A DNA stretch of 40,404 nucleotides from Firmicutes bacterium UBA4049 (GTDB lineage: Bacteria; Bacillota; Desulfotomaculia; Desulfotomaculales; Nap2-2B): the NCBI GenBank assembly GCA_002382755.1, contig DFZT01000040.1, forward strand, positions 1-40,404. The letters are read 5' to 3'. Made by a program: the position numbers and the translations under genes. The notes under the pieces were generated by a model. That model was not told the DNA's origin, ran no database searches, and worked only from the letters and a program-made list of their open reading frames with translations. How positions within the stretch are numbered: the first letter of the stretch is position 1; each line of letters starts with the position of its first letter. This document shows, piece after piece, positions 15,388 through 24,175 of this stretch.

Positions 15388-17082
15388 ATGTTTAAAGAAA
15401 TAGTAATCAATGCCGGGGAAGAAGAAACAAGGGTGGCGGTTTTAGAAGACCGTGTATTGGTTGAGATGTATATAGAAAGATCATTTAATCAGAGGCTGGT
15501 CGGTAACATATTTAAAGGGCGGGTAGAAAATGTGCTTCCTGGAATGCAGGCCGCCTTTGTTGATATTGGCCTGGAAAAGAATGCCTTTTTGTATATAGAG
15601 GATGCCCTGCCTCCCCGTTCCAACGGGCACTCGGCCGATGCAATCTCCAATAATATTTCCTCAGTCCTGAAAAGGGGCCAGGAAGTAGTTGTTCAAATTA
15701 TTAAGGCTCCTTTGGGAAGCAAGGGGGCCAGGGTTACCACGCACATTACCCTGCCCGGCAGGTACCTGGTCCTGATGCCGACGACCGATTATATAGGGAT
15801 TTCCCGGAGGATTGACTCCGACAGGGAAAGAGACAGGCTGAAGGAGTTGGCGTCCCGCATCAAACCTGAAAATATGGGATTGATCGTGCGCACTGTGGCC
15901 GAAGGGGTTGATGAAGCTGAACTGCGCGGCGATGTAAACATGCTGCTTCAGCTCTGGCAAAAAATAAATTCCCGGATCGCGCGCAGCCCTGCTCCTGTCC
16001 TGGTTCACCGCGACTTGGAGCTGAGCCACAGGATCTTAAGGGATTTATTCAGCGAGGATGTTGACCGGCTGCTGGTGGATTCACGGTTGGAATACGAAAA
16101 AATCATGGATCTTTTGGATATTACCGGGCCGCATTTAAAACACAAGGTACTGCTTGAACTTCGCGACAACATTTTTCGTGATTATGATCTTGAACAGGAA
16201 CTTGAAAAAGCCCTCAAAAGAAAGGTCTGGCTTAAGTGCGGGGGTTACATAGTCATCGACCAGGTAGAAGCTTTAACTGTCATTGATGTCAATACAGGAA
16301 AATTCGTCGGTTCGGTTGACCTAGAGGACACCGTTCTAAAAACCAATCTTGACGCGGCTGCCGAAATTGCCCGGCACCTGCGCCTGCGCAACATAGGCGG
16401 GATCATTATCGTAGATTTCATAGACATGCAAAAAGATGAACACCGGAAAAAAGTGCTGCAGGTTCTTGAAGAAGAAATTAAAAAAGATAAAACCAAGACA
16501 AATATTCTTGGCATCACCCAGTTGGGCCTTGTGGAGATGACAAGGAAAAAAACGCGGCCAAGTCTTTCCGAGATACTGCAAAAATCCTGCCCGTACTGTG
16601 ACGGACGCGGCAAGGTGCTCTCCGAAGAAACGGTGGGAATACATTTTAAAAATCATATTTTTGAATTAGCCCGGCAAACCGGTGTAGATACAATTCTGGT
16701 GGAAGCGCATCCCCTGGTTGCAGCCCGCCTGATCGGCGCCGGGGGCGCCAACTTGCGTGAGCTTGAGCAAAAGACGGGTAAGAATATGTATATACGGGGT
16801 TCGCAAGCCCAGCATATAGAATCGGTAATCATGCGGCCGCTGCATGATCAGGCGGAAGCCAAAGCTCAGATACTGCCGGTCAGATCCGGCCAGATGCTCG
16901 AGGTAAAAGTGGAGGAAGCGCATGTTTCCAACGCGAATGACGGAATTGCCCGGGTAAACGGTTTCGTGCTTGATATTGAAGGCGCCGGTTCAATGATCGG
17001 CAAAACAGTGCCCGTAGAAGTCAGCAAGGTATACAGGACTTACGCGCGGGCTAAAGTTATCGGCAGACAGGTGGGCTCTTAA
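15388..17082 (+). CDS. rng: Ribonuclease G (RNase E/G family)
   Basis: The 564-aa endoribonuclease acts in mRNA turnover and rRNA maturation. Visible elements are an S1 RNA-binding domain (about 36-120, starting VGNIFKGRVENVLPGMQAAFVDIG) and the DNase I-like catalytic domain. The metal-binding aspartates Asp300 (VIDVNTGKF) and Asp343 (IIIVDFIDM) match Asp303 and Asp346 of E. coli RNase E. The zinc-link CPYCDGRGK lies at 401-409. A C-terminal beta-rich TRAM-like tail (about 495-560) is present, as in clostridial homologues. The long scaffold of RNase E is missing, as expected for RNase G. It is the third gene of the radical SAM operon, and its stop overlaps the panE start by one base (TAATG). 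Confidence 0.93.
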   Translation: MFKEIVINAGEEETRVAVLEDRVLVEMYIERSFNQRLVGNIFKGRVENVLPGMQAAFVDIGLEKNAFLYIEDALPPRSNGHSADAISNNISSVLKRGQEVVVQIIKAPLGSKGARVTTHITLPGRYLVLMPTTDYIGISRRIDSDRERDRLKELASRIKPENMGLIVRTVAEGVDEAELRGDVNMLLQLWQKINSRIARSPAPVLVHRDLELSHRILRDLFSEDVDRLLVDSRLEYEKIMDLLDITGPHLKHKVLLELRDNIFRDYDLEQELEKALKRKVWLKCGGYIVIDQVEALTVIDVNTGKFVGSVDLEDTVLKTNLDAAAEIARHLRLRNIGGIIIVDFIDMQKDEHRKKVLQVLEEEIKKDKTKTNILGITQLGLVEMTRKKTRPSLSEILQKSCPYCDGRGKVLSEETVGIHFKNHIFELARQTGVDTILVEAHPLVAARLIGAGGANLRELEQKTGKNMYIRGSQAQHIESVIMRPLHDQAEAKAQILPVRSGQMLEVKVEEAHVSNANDGIARVNGFVLDIEGAGSMIGKTVPVEVSKVYRTYARAKVIGRQVGS

Positions 17083-18029
17083 TGCATATTCTTATAGCCG
17101 GGGCCGGCGCGCTGGGGTCCGTTTTCGGCGGTTTTTTAAGAAAAGCCGGCCATCAGGTAACCCTTCTCGGCCGTGCCTGGCATCTTAACGCAATTGGAGT
17201 AAAAGGCCTGCGCATTGAAGGAATTTGGGGTTCCCATACGGTAGAAAATTTTACTTTGACAACCTCGCCGGATAACCTGACGGAATCGTACGACCTTATT
17301 CTGGTTACAGTAAAATCTTATGATACGGAAACAATGGCCGCGAAACTGGCCCCCTTTGTTAAAAAAGGCGCTTTAACAGTTTCACTTCAAAACGGGCTGG
17401 GGAATTCCGAAATTTTATCAGCAGTCCTGGGCGCGGACAATATTGTCTCGGGCAGGGTAATTTTCGGCGCGGAAATCACTGAACCCGGACTTGTCAACGT
17501 TACAGTTATTGCCGATGATGTTGTTCTTGGCCCTCCCGTAAAGGGGGCAAAAATTCCGGAGCCGGACAAAATAACCGCCATTGTCGGCTTGCTCTTAGAA
17601 GCTGGAATACCCTGCCGTTATGACGAAAATATACAGGATTTAATCTGGGCAAAGGCTTTTTATAACTGCGCCCTTAATCCTTTAGGAGCGCTGTTTGGAA
17701 TGAATTACGGCCAGCTTGCCGATAATCAAAATGCCCGTTTGGTTATGGAAAAGGTTGTTTTAGAAGCTTTTCAAGTGGCCCTGTCGCGTGAAGTTGTTTT
17801 GCCCTGGGAATCACCCGAACATTTTTTAGAGGTTTTTTACAAAGAAATGGTTCCGCCCACACGCAACCACCGCCCGTCGATGCTGCAGGATTTGGAAAGA
17901 GGACGCTTGACTGAAATAGACGCCTTAAACGGACGCATTTTATCCTGGGCGGAAAAAGCAGGTTTAAGCGTGCCCGTTAATGAAACAATTACCCAGTTAA
18001 TAAAGATTAAGGAAAGATATACCATTTAA
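17082..18029 (+). CDS. panE: 2-dehydropantoate 2-reductase family protein
   Basis: The 315-aa cytosolic NADPH-dependent reductase is predicted to convert 2-dehydropantoate to pantoate in pantothenate and CoA synthesis. It has the N-terminal Rossmann loop GAGALGSVFGG (7-17). The conserved lysine lies in the ApbA/PanE C-terminal motif WAKAFYNCALNPLGALFG, and the late helix RPSMLQDLERGRLTEIDALNG is typical of the family. Many genomes hold several ApbA/PanE paralogues with unclear substrates, so the pathway role is likely but not certain. It overlaps rng by one base, which gives translational coupling, and a terminator follows at 18057-18079. Its place after rng is not the common order, in which rplU often follows. 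Confidence 0.82.
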   Translation: MHILIAGAGALGSVFGGFLRKAGHQVTLLGRAWHLNAIGVKGLRIEGIWGSHTVENFTLTTSPDNLTESYDLILVTVKSYDTETMAAKLAPFVKKGALTVSLQNGLGNSEILSAVLGADNIVSGRVIFGAEITEPGLVNVTVIADDVVLGPPVKGAKIPEPDKITAIVGLLLEAGIPCRYDENIQDLIWAKAFYNCALNPLGALFGMNYGQLADNQNARLVMEKVVLEAFQVALSREVVLPWESPEHFLEVFYKEMVPPTRNHRPSMLQDLERGRLTEIDALNGRILSWAEKAGLSVPVNETITQLIKIKERYTI

Positions 18030-18056
18030 AGGATTTCAAATTAGTTATTGTCAAGG

Positions 18057-18079
18057 CCGCCTTCACAGGCGGTTTTTTT
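18057..18079 (+). terminator. Terminator of the radical SAM - rng - panE operon
   Basis: CCGCCT (18057-18062), loop TCAC, AGGCGG (18067-18072) and seven T (18073-18079) form a standard intrinsic terminator. Confidence 0.9.
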
Positions 18080-18091
18080 AACGCCCAAGAG

Positions 18092-18214
18092 TTAATTCTG
18101 CTCAAGTATAAAAACCGTTTCAACAGGTTTATTCAGCAGCCGGGCAATTTTAATTGCAAGTACGAGCGTAGGGTTATATTTGTCAAGCGAAGCTACGCTT
18201 CTGCAATTCTTATG
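18092..18214 (-). pseudogene. C-terminal remnant of an XRE-family HTH regulator
   Basis: An open minus-strand stretch of 40 codons ends at TAA (18092-18094). It contains DKYNPTLVLAIKIARLL, followed by NKPVETVFILEQN. This is the typical second half of small Cro/CI-type regulators (consensus GKYNPSL-x-LAFKIARVFGVPIEEIF). A TGA directly precedes the stretch (18215-18217) and no start codon or HTH N-terminal half is present, so it is a decayed gene. The first about ten residues are already degenerate. Confidence 0.65.
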
Positions 18215-18246
18215 TCAGATGAGAAACCATAAAACTTTTAAAAATC

Positions 18247-18275
18247 TTGTTAAAAAAGCAGGAGTTTTTTAATCA
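18247..18275 (+). promoter_or_regulatory. Candidate promoter of the dcw cluster
   Basis: TTGTTA (18247-18252), a 17-base spacer and TAATCA (18270-18275) form a modest sigma-A match. It would start transcription near 18282, just before the MraZ repeats. It is the best match I see between the panE terminator and mraZ. Confidence 0.45.
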
Positions 18276-18288
18276 ATCTAGAAAATTA

Positions 18289-18318
18289 AAGTGGTGGGAA
18301 GTGGTGGAAAGTGGGTTA
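18289..18318 (+). promoter_or_regulatory. MraZ operator: three 10-bp direct repeats
   Basis: Three consecutive decamers, AAGTGGTGGG (18289-18298), AAGTGGTGGA (18299-18308) and AAGTGGGTTA (18309-18318), lie immediately before mraZ. MraZ proteins are known to bind GTGG/TGGG direct repeats with about 10-bp periodicity upstream of their own gene and repress the cluster. The array also takes the place of a clear Shine-Dalgarno sequence, so bound MraZ could affect both transcription and initiation. Confidence 0.85.
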
Positions 18319-18325
18319 GCGGAAC

Positions 18326-18763
18326 ATGTTTATGGGTGAATATCAGCATACCATAGACGATAAGGGAAGGCTTTTTATTCCTGCCCGTTTTCGCGATAAC
18401 TTGGGTATAAAGTTCGTTTTAACCAAAGGCCTGGATAGTTGTTTATTTGCCTACCCCCCCCAGGAGTGGACAATACTTGAAGAGAAAATGCGTCTCATGC
18501 CCTTTACCAGTGCGGATGTCCGGGCCTTTGTTCGTTTTTTCTTTGGCGGCGCCTGTGAATGTTTAGTTGACAGACAGGGAAGAATATTAGTTCCGAATAA
18601 CCTCAGAAAGCATGCGGCTTTGGATAAAGAAGCCGTTATTATTGGAGTGTCCTCAAGGGTTGAAATCTGGTCAAAGGAAAAGTGGGAGAAATACAACAGC
18701 GGATCCGCTGATTTAGTTGAACAGATAGCCGAGAAAATCGGAGGTTTTGGAATTGTTTTCTGA
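18326..18763 (+). CDS. mraZ: Transcriptional regulator MraZ
   Basis: The 145-aa protein is the conserved first gene of the dcw cluster, a DNA-binding autorepressor that forms a ring-shaped oligomer. It starts [15 protein letters not shown], close to the near-universal MFMGEYxHTID-x-KGR. Two SpoVT/AbrB-like swapped-hairpin repeats are visible, each with a D-x-x-G-R core (DDKGRL at 11-16 and DRQGRI near 84). ATG 18326 is fixed by this conserved opening, although no strong ribosome site precedes it. Three MraZ boxes lie just upstream. rsmH follows after 24 bases. Confidence 0.95.
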   Translation: MFMGEYQHTIDDKGRLFIPARFRDNLGIKFVLTKGLDSCLFAYPPQEWTILEEKMRLMPFTSADVRAFVRFFFGGACECLVDRQGRILVPNNLRKHAALDKEAVIIGVSSRVEIWSKEKWEKYNSGSADLVEQIAEKIGGFGIVF

Positions 18764-18787
18764 CAGATGTGGTGGGCGGTAATTTAG

Positions 18788-19756
18788 ATGAATAATCCCG
18801 ATAAAGAAGGTGATCAAAAAAAGATATTTCACCCGCCGGTAATGATGGAAGAAGTCCTATCTTCATTGAAGTTAAAGCCCGGCGGTTCTTATGTAGATTG
18901 TACGATCGGCGGCGGGGGGCACAGCCGCAAAATTCTGGAACTTACCTCCCCCAACGGCCGTCTGACAGGTCTGGACAGGGACCCTATTGCGCTTGATTAT
19001 GCAAGACAATACCTTGAAGAATATCAAAGCAGGATAATCTTAATAAAGAGTAATTTCGTTTTTTTGCCTCAAGTGCTCAAACAGCTTGGAATTACTTCTG
19101 TAGACGGTATTTTGTACGATCTGGGAGTAAGTTTAGCCCAGCTTGATCATCCGGAACGCGGTTTTAGTTACCAATTTGACGGTCCTTTAGATATGCGTAT
19201 GGATCCGGAGGAACCCGTCAGCGCGAAGGACCTGGTTAATGAACTTTCAGAAACTGAGTTAGCGGAACTAATCCGGCGATATGGCGAGGAATTCTGGGCC
19301 AAAAGAATTGCGGCGTTTATAGTTCAGGAACGAAAGCGCAGGACAATACAGACAACCGGCGAACTGGTTAATATTATCAAAAAAGCAATCCCGGCACGCA
19401 GCCGCCGCCGCGGACCACACCCGGCAAAACGCACTTTTCAAGCCTTGCGTATTGCTGTCAACCAGGAACTGGATAAATTGGGCAAGTCCTTACGGGAGGC
19501 AGTTCCCTTCTTAAAGGCCGGGGGACGTATTTGTGTAATCTCCTTTCACTCCCTGGAAGATCGGATTGTCAAGGAAACGTTCAAGGAAATATCCTCAGCC
19601 TGCGCCTGCCCACCTGATTTTCCCTGCTGCGTTTGTGGAAAAAAGGCCTGTCTTCGGATTATAAGGCCTTCACCTATTTTGCCGACAAATATTGAACTTG
19701 AGCGCAACCCGCGTTCGCGCAGCGCGAAACTGCGGGTTGCGGAAAAAGTTGAGTAA
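18788..19756 (+). CDS. rsmH: 16S rRNA (cytosine1402-N4)-methyltransferase
   Basis: The 322-aa SAM-dependent enzyme (formerly MraW) methylates N4 of C1402 in the 16S rRNA decoding centre. The SAM-binding motif [10 protein letters not shown] spans 37-46. The family blocks [14 protein letters not shown] and [17 protein letters not shown] follow, as does [14 protein letters not shown]. Near the end it has the usual [11 protein letters not shown] and a Cys-rich segment ([17 protein letters not shown]). The length fits the family. It is second in the dcw cluster. A GTGGTGGG sequence at 18769-18776, resembling the MraZ boxes, overlaps its ribosome-site region. Confidence 0.95.
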   Translation: MNNPDKEGDQKKIFHPPVMMEEVLSSLKLKPGGSYVDCTIGGGGHSRKILELTSPNGRLTGLDRDPIALDYARQYLEEYQSRIILIKSNFVFLPQVLKQLGITSVDGILYDLGVSLAQLDHPERGFSYQFDGPLDMRMDPEEPVSAKDLVNELSETELAELIRRYGEEFWAKRIAAFIVQERKRRTIQTTGELVNIIKKAIPARSRRRGPHPAKRTFQALRIAVNQELDKLGKSLREAVPFLKAGGRICVISFHSLEDRIVKETFKEISSACACPPDFPCCVCGKKACLRIIRPSPILPTNIELERNPRSRSAKLRVAEKVE

Positions 19757-19775
19757 GTTCTAAAGTAAAAGGAAG

Positions 19776-20300
19776 ATGAATAGATTGGTAGCGGTACAAG
19801 AACAATCCAAATATACCAGTTTGCCTGAAAGACTAAACGACCCGGACCGGCAAAGCCGGCATACGCCCCTGTCAAGGAGACAGAAGCTGGTTATGGCCGG
19901 ATTGGTATTATCGGTCTTTATTTCAGGAATATTTGTTGTTTTTCTATATGCTCAGATGGTGAGCACAGGCTACCAGATATATAAGCTCCGGACGCAGACA
20001 AACACTTTGGATATGCAGGTAAAAGATTTATCCGAAGAATTGGAGCGGCTTTCATCTTTAGACAGGATTGAAATGGTAGCTACAACAAAGCTGGGCATGG
20101 TCAGGCCGGACTTGAAAACAATGGTAATTGTCCAGACTGAACCGGCTGAAAAGACAACACTTGAAAACAATACGTCTCCTCCGGCGGAAGACATCTGCCT
20201 GGCCGGCGGAGCGGATAAAAAGAATAATTGGGTAATTCAGGCACTGGTAAATTTGGTGGCTAATAATCATGGTACTAATCTTGGAAGCCAGGCGTCGTAG
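19776..20300 (+). CDS. ftsL: Cell division protein FtsL-like
   Basis: The 174-aa protein has a basic cytoplasmic N-terminus of about 38 residues and a single transmembrane segment (LVMAGLVLSVFISGIFVVFL). A coiled coil at about 68-95 follows (TNTLDMQVKDLSEELERLSS), and then the FtsL-typical IEMVATTKLGMVRPD. This single-pass septal protein works with DivIC and FtsQ/DivIB to recruit and activate the septal transpeptidase. The sequence is poorly conserved, so the call leans on topology and on its fixed place between rsmH and the division PBP. AAAGGAAG just before the ATG serves as the ribosome site. The tail after about residue 120 is low in conservation. Confidence 0.85.
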   Translation: MNRLVAVQEQSKYTSLPERLNDPDRQSRHTPLSRRQKLVMAGLVLSVFISGIFVVFLYAQMVSTGYQIYKLRTQTNTLDMQVKDLSEELERLSSLDRIEMVATTKLGMVRPDLKTMVIVQTEPAEKTTLENNTSPPAEDICLAGGADKKNNWVIQALVNLVANNHGTNLGSQAS

Positions 20301-20375
20301 CCGGTTTAAGAAACCTGATTAAAGCGACGGTTTCGCATAAGAAGCGGCGCCTGACCACTAAAACCGGAGGTCCTG

Positions 20376-22577
20376 ATGGCGCCAAATACTATGCTGATCC
20401 GTAAAAGGCTGACCATTGTCCTGCTCTTGTCGGCTTTAGCCCTGTTCTGTTTAATCGGCCGTTTGGCCTGGATCCAATTTGTCTGGGGCAAAGACCTTGA
20501 GAACAAGGCCCTTGAGGTTCGCATGCGGGATATTCCTGTTGAAGCCAAACGGGGGAATATATATGATCGCAACGGCAGGGAATTGGTCGGCAGTGTAAGT
20601 GCCGATTCGGTCTATGCCATTCCCAGTTTAATCAGGGAACCCCAAAAAACTGCTGAAAAACTTTCCCCTATTCTCAAAGAAGACGTTTCATTTCTTTACC
20701 GCGTACTTACCCGTCCTTCCTGCTTTGAATGGCTTGGGCGCAAACTAGAACTGAAGACAGCGCAAAAAATAAGGAGTATGAATCTAAGCGGGGTTTTTTT
20801 GCTGGAGGAAAGTAAGCGTTTCTACCCGCTGCAAACCATTGCGCCGCATCTTTTAGGTTTTACCGGTATTGATAATCAGGGCCTGACTGGAATTGAAAAA
20901 AGCTATGACGACCAGCTAAAAGGCGTTCCCGGACGCATTATTGTCGAGCAGGATGCCATCGGCCAGGACGTTCCGGAACCTTTGCACAAATATCTGCCGC
21001 CAAAACAGGGCTCCGGCCTTGTGCTGACCATTGATGAAACAATCCAGCAGTTCGTAGAGCGCGAACTGGATAAGATTGTCCTGAAATACAGGCCTAAAAT
21101 GGCGGTAATTGTGGTTATGGATCCCGGGACGGGTGAAATTCTGGCCATCGGCAACCGGCCTACGTTTAATTCTAATAAATGGGAAAAAGCGCCTGCCTAT
21201 ATTTGGGATAGAAACCCTGCTATTTGGTACAATTATGAGCCCGGTTCAACTTTTAAGATCGTTACAATGGCGGCAGGGCTCGGCGCCGGGGTTGTTAAGC
21301 GTACCGATCCTTTCTTTTGCCCCGGCTATGTAAGAGTTGCCGACCGGACAATAAATTGCTGGCTCGACGGCGGGCACGGAAGCCAGACCTTCGAGGAAGT
21401 AGCGGCAAATTCATGTAATGTGGGGTTTGTTGAACTTGGACTGCGTCTTGGCGTTAAAAATTTCTACAAATACATAAACGAGTTTGGTTTTGGGGAGCGT
21501 ACCGGCATCAATCTGCCGGGTGAAGAAACAGGCCTGTTCATTCCTGAAAAGGACGCCACCAATTTGGATGTGGCGACTATGTCAATAGGGCAGTCAATTG
21601 CGGTTACTCCCATTCAGCTTATATCCGCCGTATCGGCCATAGCAAATGGAGGCGCTCTGCTGCGCCCGCAAGTGGTCAGGGAAATCCGGGACAGTTCCGG
21701 GAATCCCGTTAAAGGGTATAAGCCGGAAGTAATCAGGCGTGTTGTTTCGGAGGAGGAGGCCCGCCAGGTTCGTGAGCTTTTAGAGAACGTTGTTGCCAAA
21801 GGCACCGGGAAAAATGCCTTCATTGACGGTTACCGGGTTGCCGGCAAAACAGGTACGGCGCAGGTTGTTGGTGAAAACGGCGGTTATGTTTCGGGCAGGT
21901 ATGTGTCTTCTTTTGTGGGATTTGCGCCTTCTGAACAACCCCGTCTGGCCTGCCTGGTAATGGTTGCCGAACCTCAGGGAGGAATTTATTACGGCTCCCA
22001 GGTAGCTGCCCCTGTATTTCAGGCAGTGGTGCGCGATTCCCTGCATTACTTGCGTGTGCCCGAAACGCCCGATCTTAAGAAGCCGCCCGATCCCTTCGTC
22101 TATGAAGAACCGCGGATTAAGGTCAAAGTGCCGAATGTAATCAATTATCCCGTCAACGAAGGTATCAAGATGCTTTCGGGAAGCAGCCTTTCCTACCAGC
22201 TAAACGGCCGGGGGAACATTATTTACGGGCAGATGCCCGCTCCGGGAGCAGAGGTTTACAACGGCGTCAAGGTCGTCTTAAATTTAAAACCCCTTGCTGA
22301 AAGCGGCGGCGCCGGCAACGTAACCATGCCGAACTTGAAAGGACTGACTATGGGTGAAGTTGCGGAACTGCTTAAGAACCTTGATTTAAACCTGGAATTT
22401 AACGGGACTGGAATTGTTGAATCGCAGGAACAGCCGCCGGGGAAAAAAGTAAAACGAGGTTCTACGGTGAGGGTCAATTTTGCTCAACCAGGCTTAATAA
22501 CCTTTGAGGAACAGCCCCGGAAAACTCCTGCGGCATCCGGGAGCATAAGCGGCAATATATTTAATGAAAGACCATAG
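20376..22577 (+). CDS. spoVD: Division/sporulation penicillin-binding protein with two PASTA domains (SpoVD/FtsI)
   Basis: The 733-aa class B PBP is a peptidoglycan transpeptidase anchored by one N-terminal membrane segment (TIVLLLSALALFCLIGRLAW). A dimerisation region starting with the RGNIYDRNGREL motif precedes the catalytic domain. Active-site motifs are Ser291-T-F-K (EPGSTFK), Ser346-C-N and K491-T-G-T. Two C-terminal PASTA repeats (about 585-640 and 647-705) end the protein. PASTA tails of this type are found in SpoVD of B. subtilis. As the only PBP gene in the cluster, it may serve vegetative septation, spore cortex synthesis or both, so ftsI is an equally fair name. GGAGGT precedes ATG 20376. 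Confidence 0.93.
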   Translation: MAPNTMLIRKRLTIVLLLSALALFCLIGRLAWIQFVWGKDLENKALEVRMRDIPVEAKRGNIYDRNGRELVGSVSADSVYAIPSLIREPQKTAEKLSPILKEDVSFLYRVLTRPSCFEWLGRKLELKTAQKIRSMNLSGVFLLEESKRFYPLQTIAPHLLGFTGIDNQGLTGIEKSYDDQLKGVPGRIIVEQDAIGQDVPEPLHKYLPPKQGSGLVLTIDETIQQFVERELDKIVLKYRPKMAVIVVMDPGTGEILAIGNRPTFNSNKWEKAPAYIWDRNPAIWYNYEPGSTFKIVTMAAGLGAGVVKRTDPFFCPGYVRVADRTINCWLDGGHGSQTFEEVAANSCNVGFVELGLRLGVKNFYKYINEFGFGERTGINLPGEETGLFIPEKDATNLDVATMSIGQSIAVTPIQLISAVSAIANGGALLRPQVVREIRDSSGNPVKGYKPEVIRRVVSEEEARQVRELLENVVAKGTGKNAFIDGYRVAGKTGTAQVVGENGGYVSGRYVSSFVGFAPSEQPRLACLVMVAEPQGGIYYGSQVAAPVFQAVVRDSLHYLRVPETPDLKKPPDPFVYEEPRIKVKVPNVINYPVNEGIKMLSGSSLSYQLNGRGNIIYGQMPAPGAEVYNGVKVVLNLKPLAESGGAGNVTMPNLKGLTMGEVAELLKNLDLNLEFNGTGIVESQEQPPGKKVKRGSTVRVNFAQPGLITFEEQPRKTPAASGSISGNIFNERP

Positions 22578-22635
22578 GAGTATGTGATATTAATATCTTT
22601 GTTCTGGCAATAATACCAATGGCAAATAAAGGTTA

Positions 22636-22664
22636 TTGAATTGTACTTAAGCTGATGATACGAT
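22636..22664 (+). promoter_or_regulatory. Candidate internal promoter before murE
   Basis: TTGAAT (22636-22641), 17-base spacer and TACGAT (22659-22664) occur in the 116-base gap between spoVD and murE, one of the widest gaps in the cluster. It would allow the mur genes to be expressed apart from the division genes upstream. Confidence 0.4.
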
Positions 22665-22693
22665 AAATCAAGAAGAAACAGGAGATCCAGCTA

Positions 22694-24175
22694 TTGTTAT
22701 TGAGTGATTTAATAGAAGATCAGAAGATCCTGGCCATGTCAAAAGAGTTACAAGTTCCGATCCGTGGTTTGGCTTACGATTCCCGGTCGGTTGGGCAGGA
22801 TTTTCTTTTTTTTGCTATAGAAGGTTTTAAAACAGACGGGCATCTGTTTATTAAGAAAGCTATCGAAAACGGCGCCTGTGCTGTTGTAATCCAAAAGCCC
22901 GTGAACATCCCCGATAACATAACCTGGATTCAGGTTCCGGATACACGCAGCGCCCTGGCGCTGTTTTCAGCAAGATATTATGGAAACCCGACGCGCAAAC
23001 TAAAATTAATCGGGGTTACCGGGACTAACGGAAAAACCACCACCACCCACCTTTTGGCGGCCATCTACAGGTCCGCAGGTGATATAACGGGGATCATCGG
23101 CACTATTTCCAACTGGATTGGTAATTTGGAACTGCCGGTGGATAAGACTACTCCTGAGTCGCTTGAACTGCAGCAGCTCTTTTCCAGGATGGTTGATCAG
23201 GGAGTTAATACTGCGGTTATGGAAGTCAGTTCTCATGCCCTTGCCTTAAGAAGGGTTGTGGGATGCCGGTTTAAAACAGCCCTGTTTACAAATATAAGCC
23301 AGGACCACCTGGATTTTCATCAGGATATGGACGATTACCTGCGGACAAAGGCCATTTTGTTTAGAATGCTCAGCCTGGAGGATAAATGCGAACCAAGGTT
23401 TGCCATAGTGAATTGTGACGATCCGGGCGCGGGGGAAATTTTAGCCGCCAGCCAGGTTAATGTGGTAACCTATGGCCTTGGAGAAAAAGCGATGGTCAGG
23501 GCCACCGAAGTAGAGGTAACGTCAAAGGGAGTATCATTTTTAATTGTTACACCCTGGGGCGCATCAAGGGTGGCCTTAAAATTAACAGGCCTGTTTAATG
23601 TCTACAACGCCCTTGCCGCGCTTGCGGCGGGCGGAGCGGACGGACTGCCGCTGGAAGAAATGATTAAATCTCTGCAGTCTGTTTCCGGAGTCCGGGGGAG
23701 ATTTGAAAAGATTGACAGAGGTCAGGATTATACAGTTATAGTAGATTATGCGCACACACCTGACGGCCTGGAGAAAGTTCTTGAAACGGCCCGGGAAATT
23801 ACTTCCGGTAAACTTATTTCAGTATTTGGCTGCGGCGGCGATCGCGACCGGGGCAAGAGGCCGTTGATGGGCGAAATAGCCGCCCGGCTTTGTGATCTCG
23901 CGGTGGTTACTTCTGACAACCCGCGTACCGAAGATCCCTTAACCATAATCGCTGATGTCCGGAAGGGCATGAACGGGATTAGCGGAGTCAATTATGTAAC
24001 CATACCGGACCGGAGGCAGGCGATAGCATATGCGCTTGGCCGGGCGTCCGCCGGTGATGTGGTTGTTATTGCGGGGAAAGGCCACGAAGATTATCAGATC
24101 ATCGGCAGCCGGAAATTTCCCTTTGATGACCGTGAGGAGGTAACCAAGTTTCTTGAAAAAAATAAAGGCTGCTAA
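22694..24175 (+). CDS. murE: UDP-MurNAc-tripeptide ligase MurE (meso-diaminopimelate type)
   Basis: The 493-aa cytosolic ligase adds the third stem-peptide residue to UDP-MurNAc-L-Ala-D-Glu. The ATP loop GVTGTNGKTTTT lies at about 107-118. SQDHLDFHQDMDDYLRTK is typical of MurE, and Asp408-Asn-Pro-Arg (SDNPRTEDP) is the signature that selects meso-DAP over lysine. This implies a DAP-type wall. The start is TTG 22694 with AGGAG nine bases upstream; no ATG fits. murF overlaps its 3' end by 23 bp. Confidence 0.95.
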   Translation: MLLSDLIEDQKILAMSKELQVPIRGLAYDSRSVGQDFLFFAIEGFKTDGHLFIKKAIENGACAVVIQKPVNIPDNITWIQVPDTRSALALFSARYYGNPTRKLKLIGVTGTNGKTTTTHLLAAIYRSAGDITGIIGTISNWIGNLELPVDKTTPESLELQQLFSRMVDQGVNTAVMEVSSHALALRRVVGCRFKTALFTNISQDHLDFHQDMDDYLRTKAILFRMLSLEDKCEPRFAIVNCDDPGAGEILAASQVNVVTYGLGEKAMVRATEVEVTSKGVSFLIVTPWGASRVALKLTGLFNVYNALAALAAGGADGLPLEEMIKSLQSVSGVRGRFEKIDRGQDYTVIVDYAHTPDGLEKVLETAREITSGKLISVFGCGGDRDRGKRPLMGEIAARLCDLAVVTSDNPRTEDPLTIIADVRKGMNGISGVNYVTIPDRRQAIAYALGRASAGDVVVIAGKGHEDYQIIGSRKFPFDDREEVTKFLEKNKGC

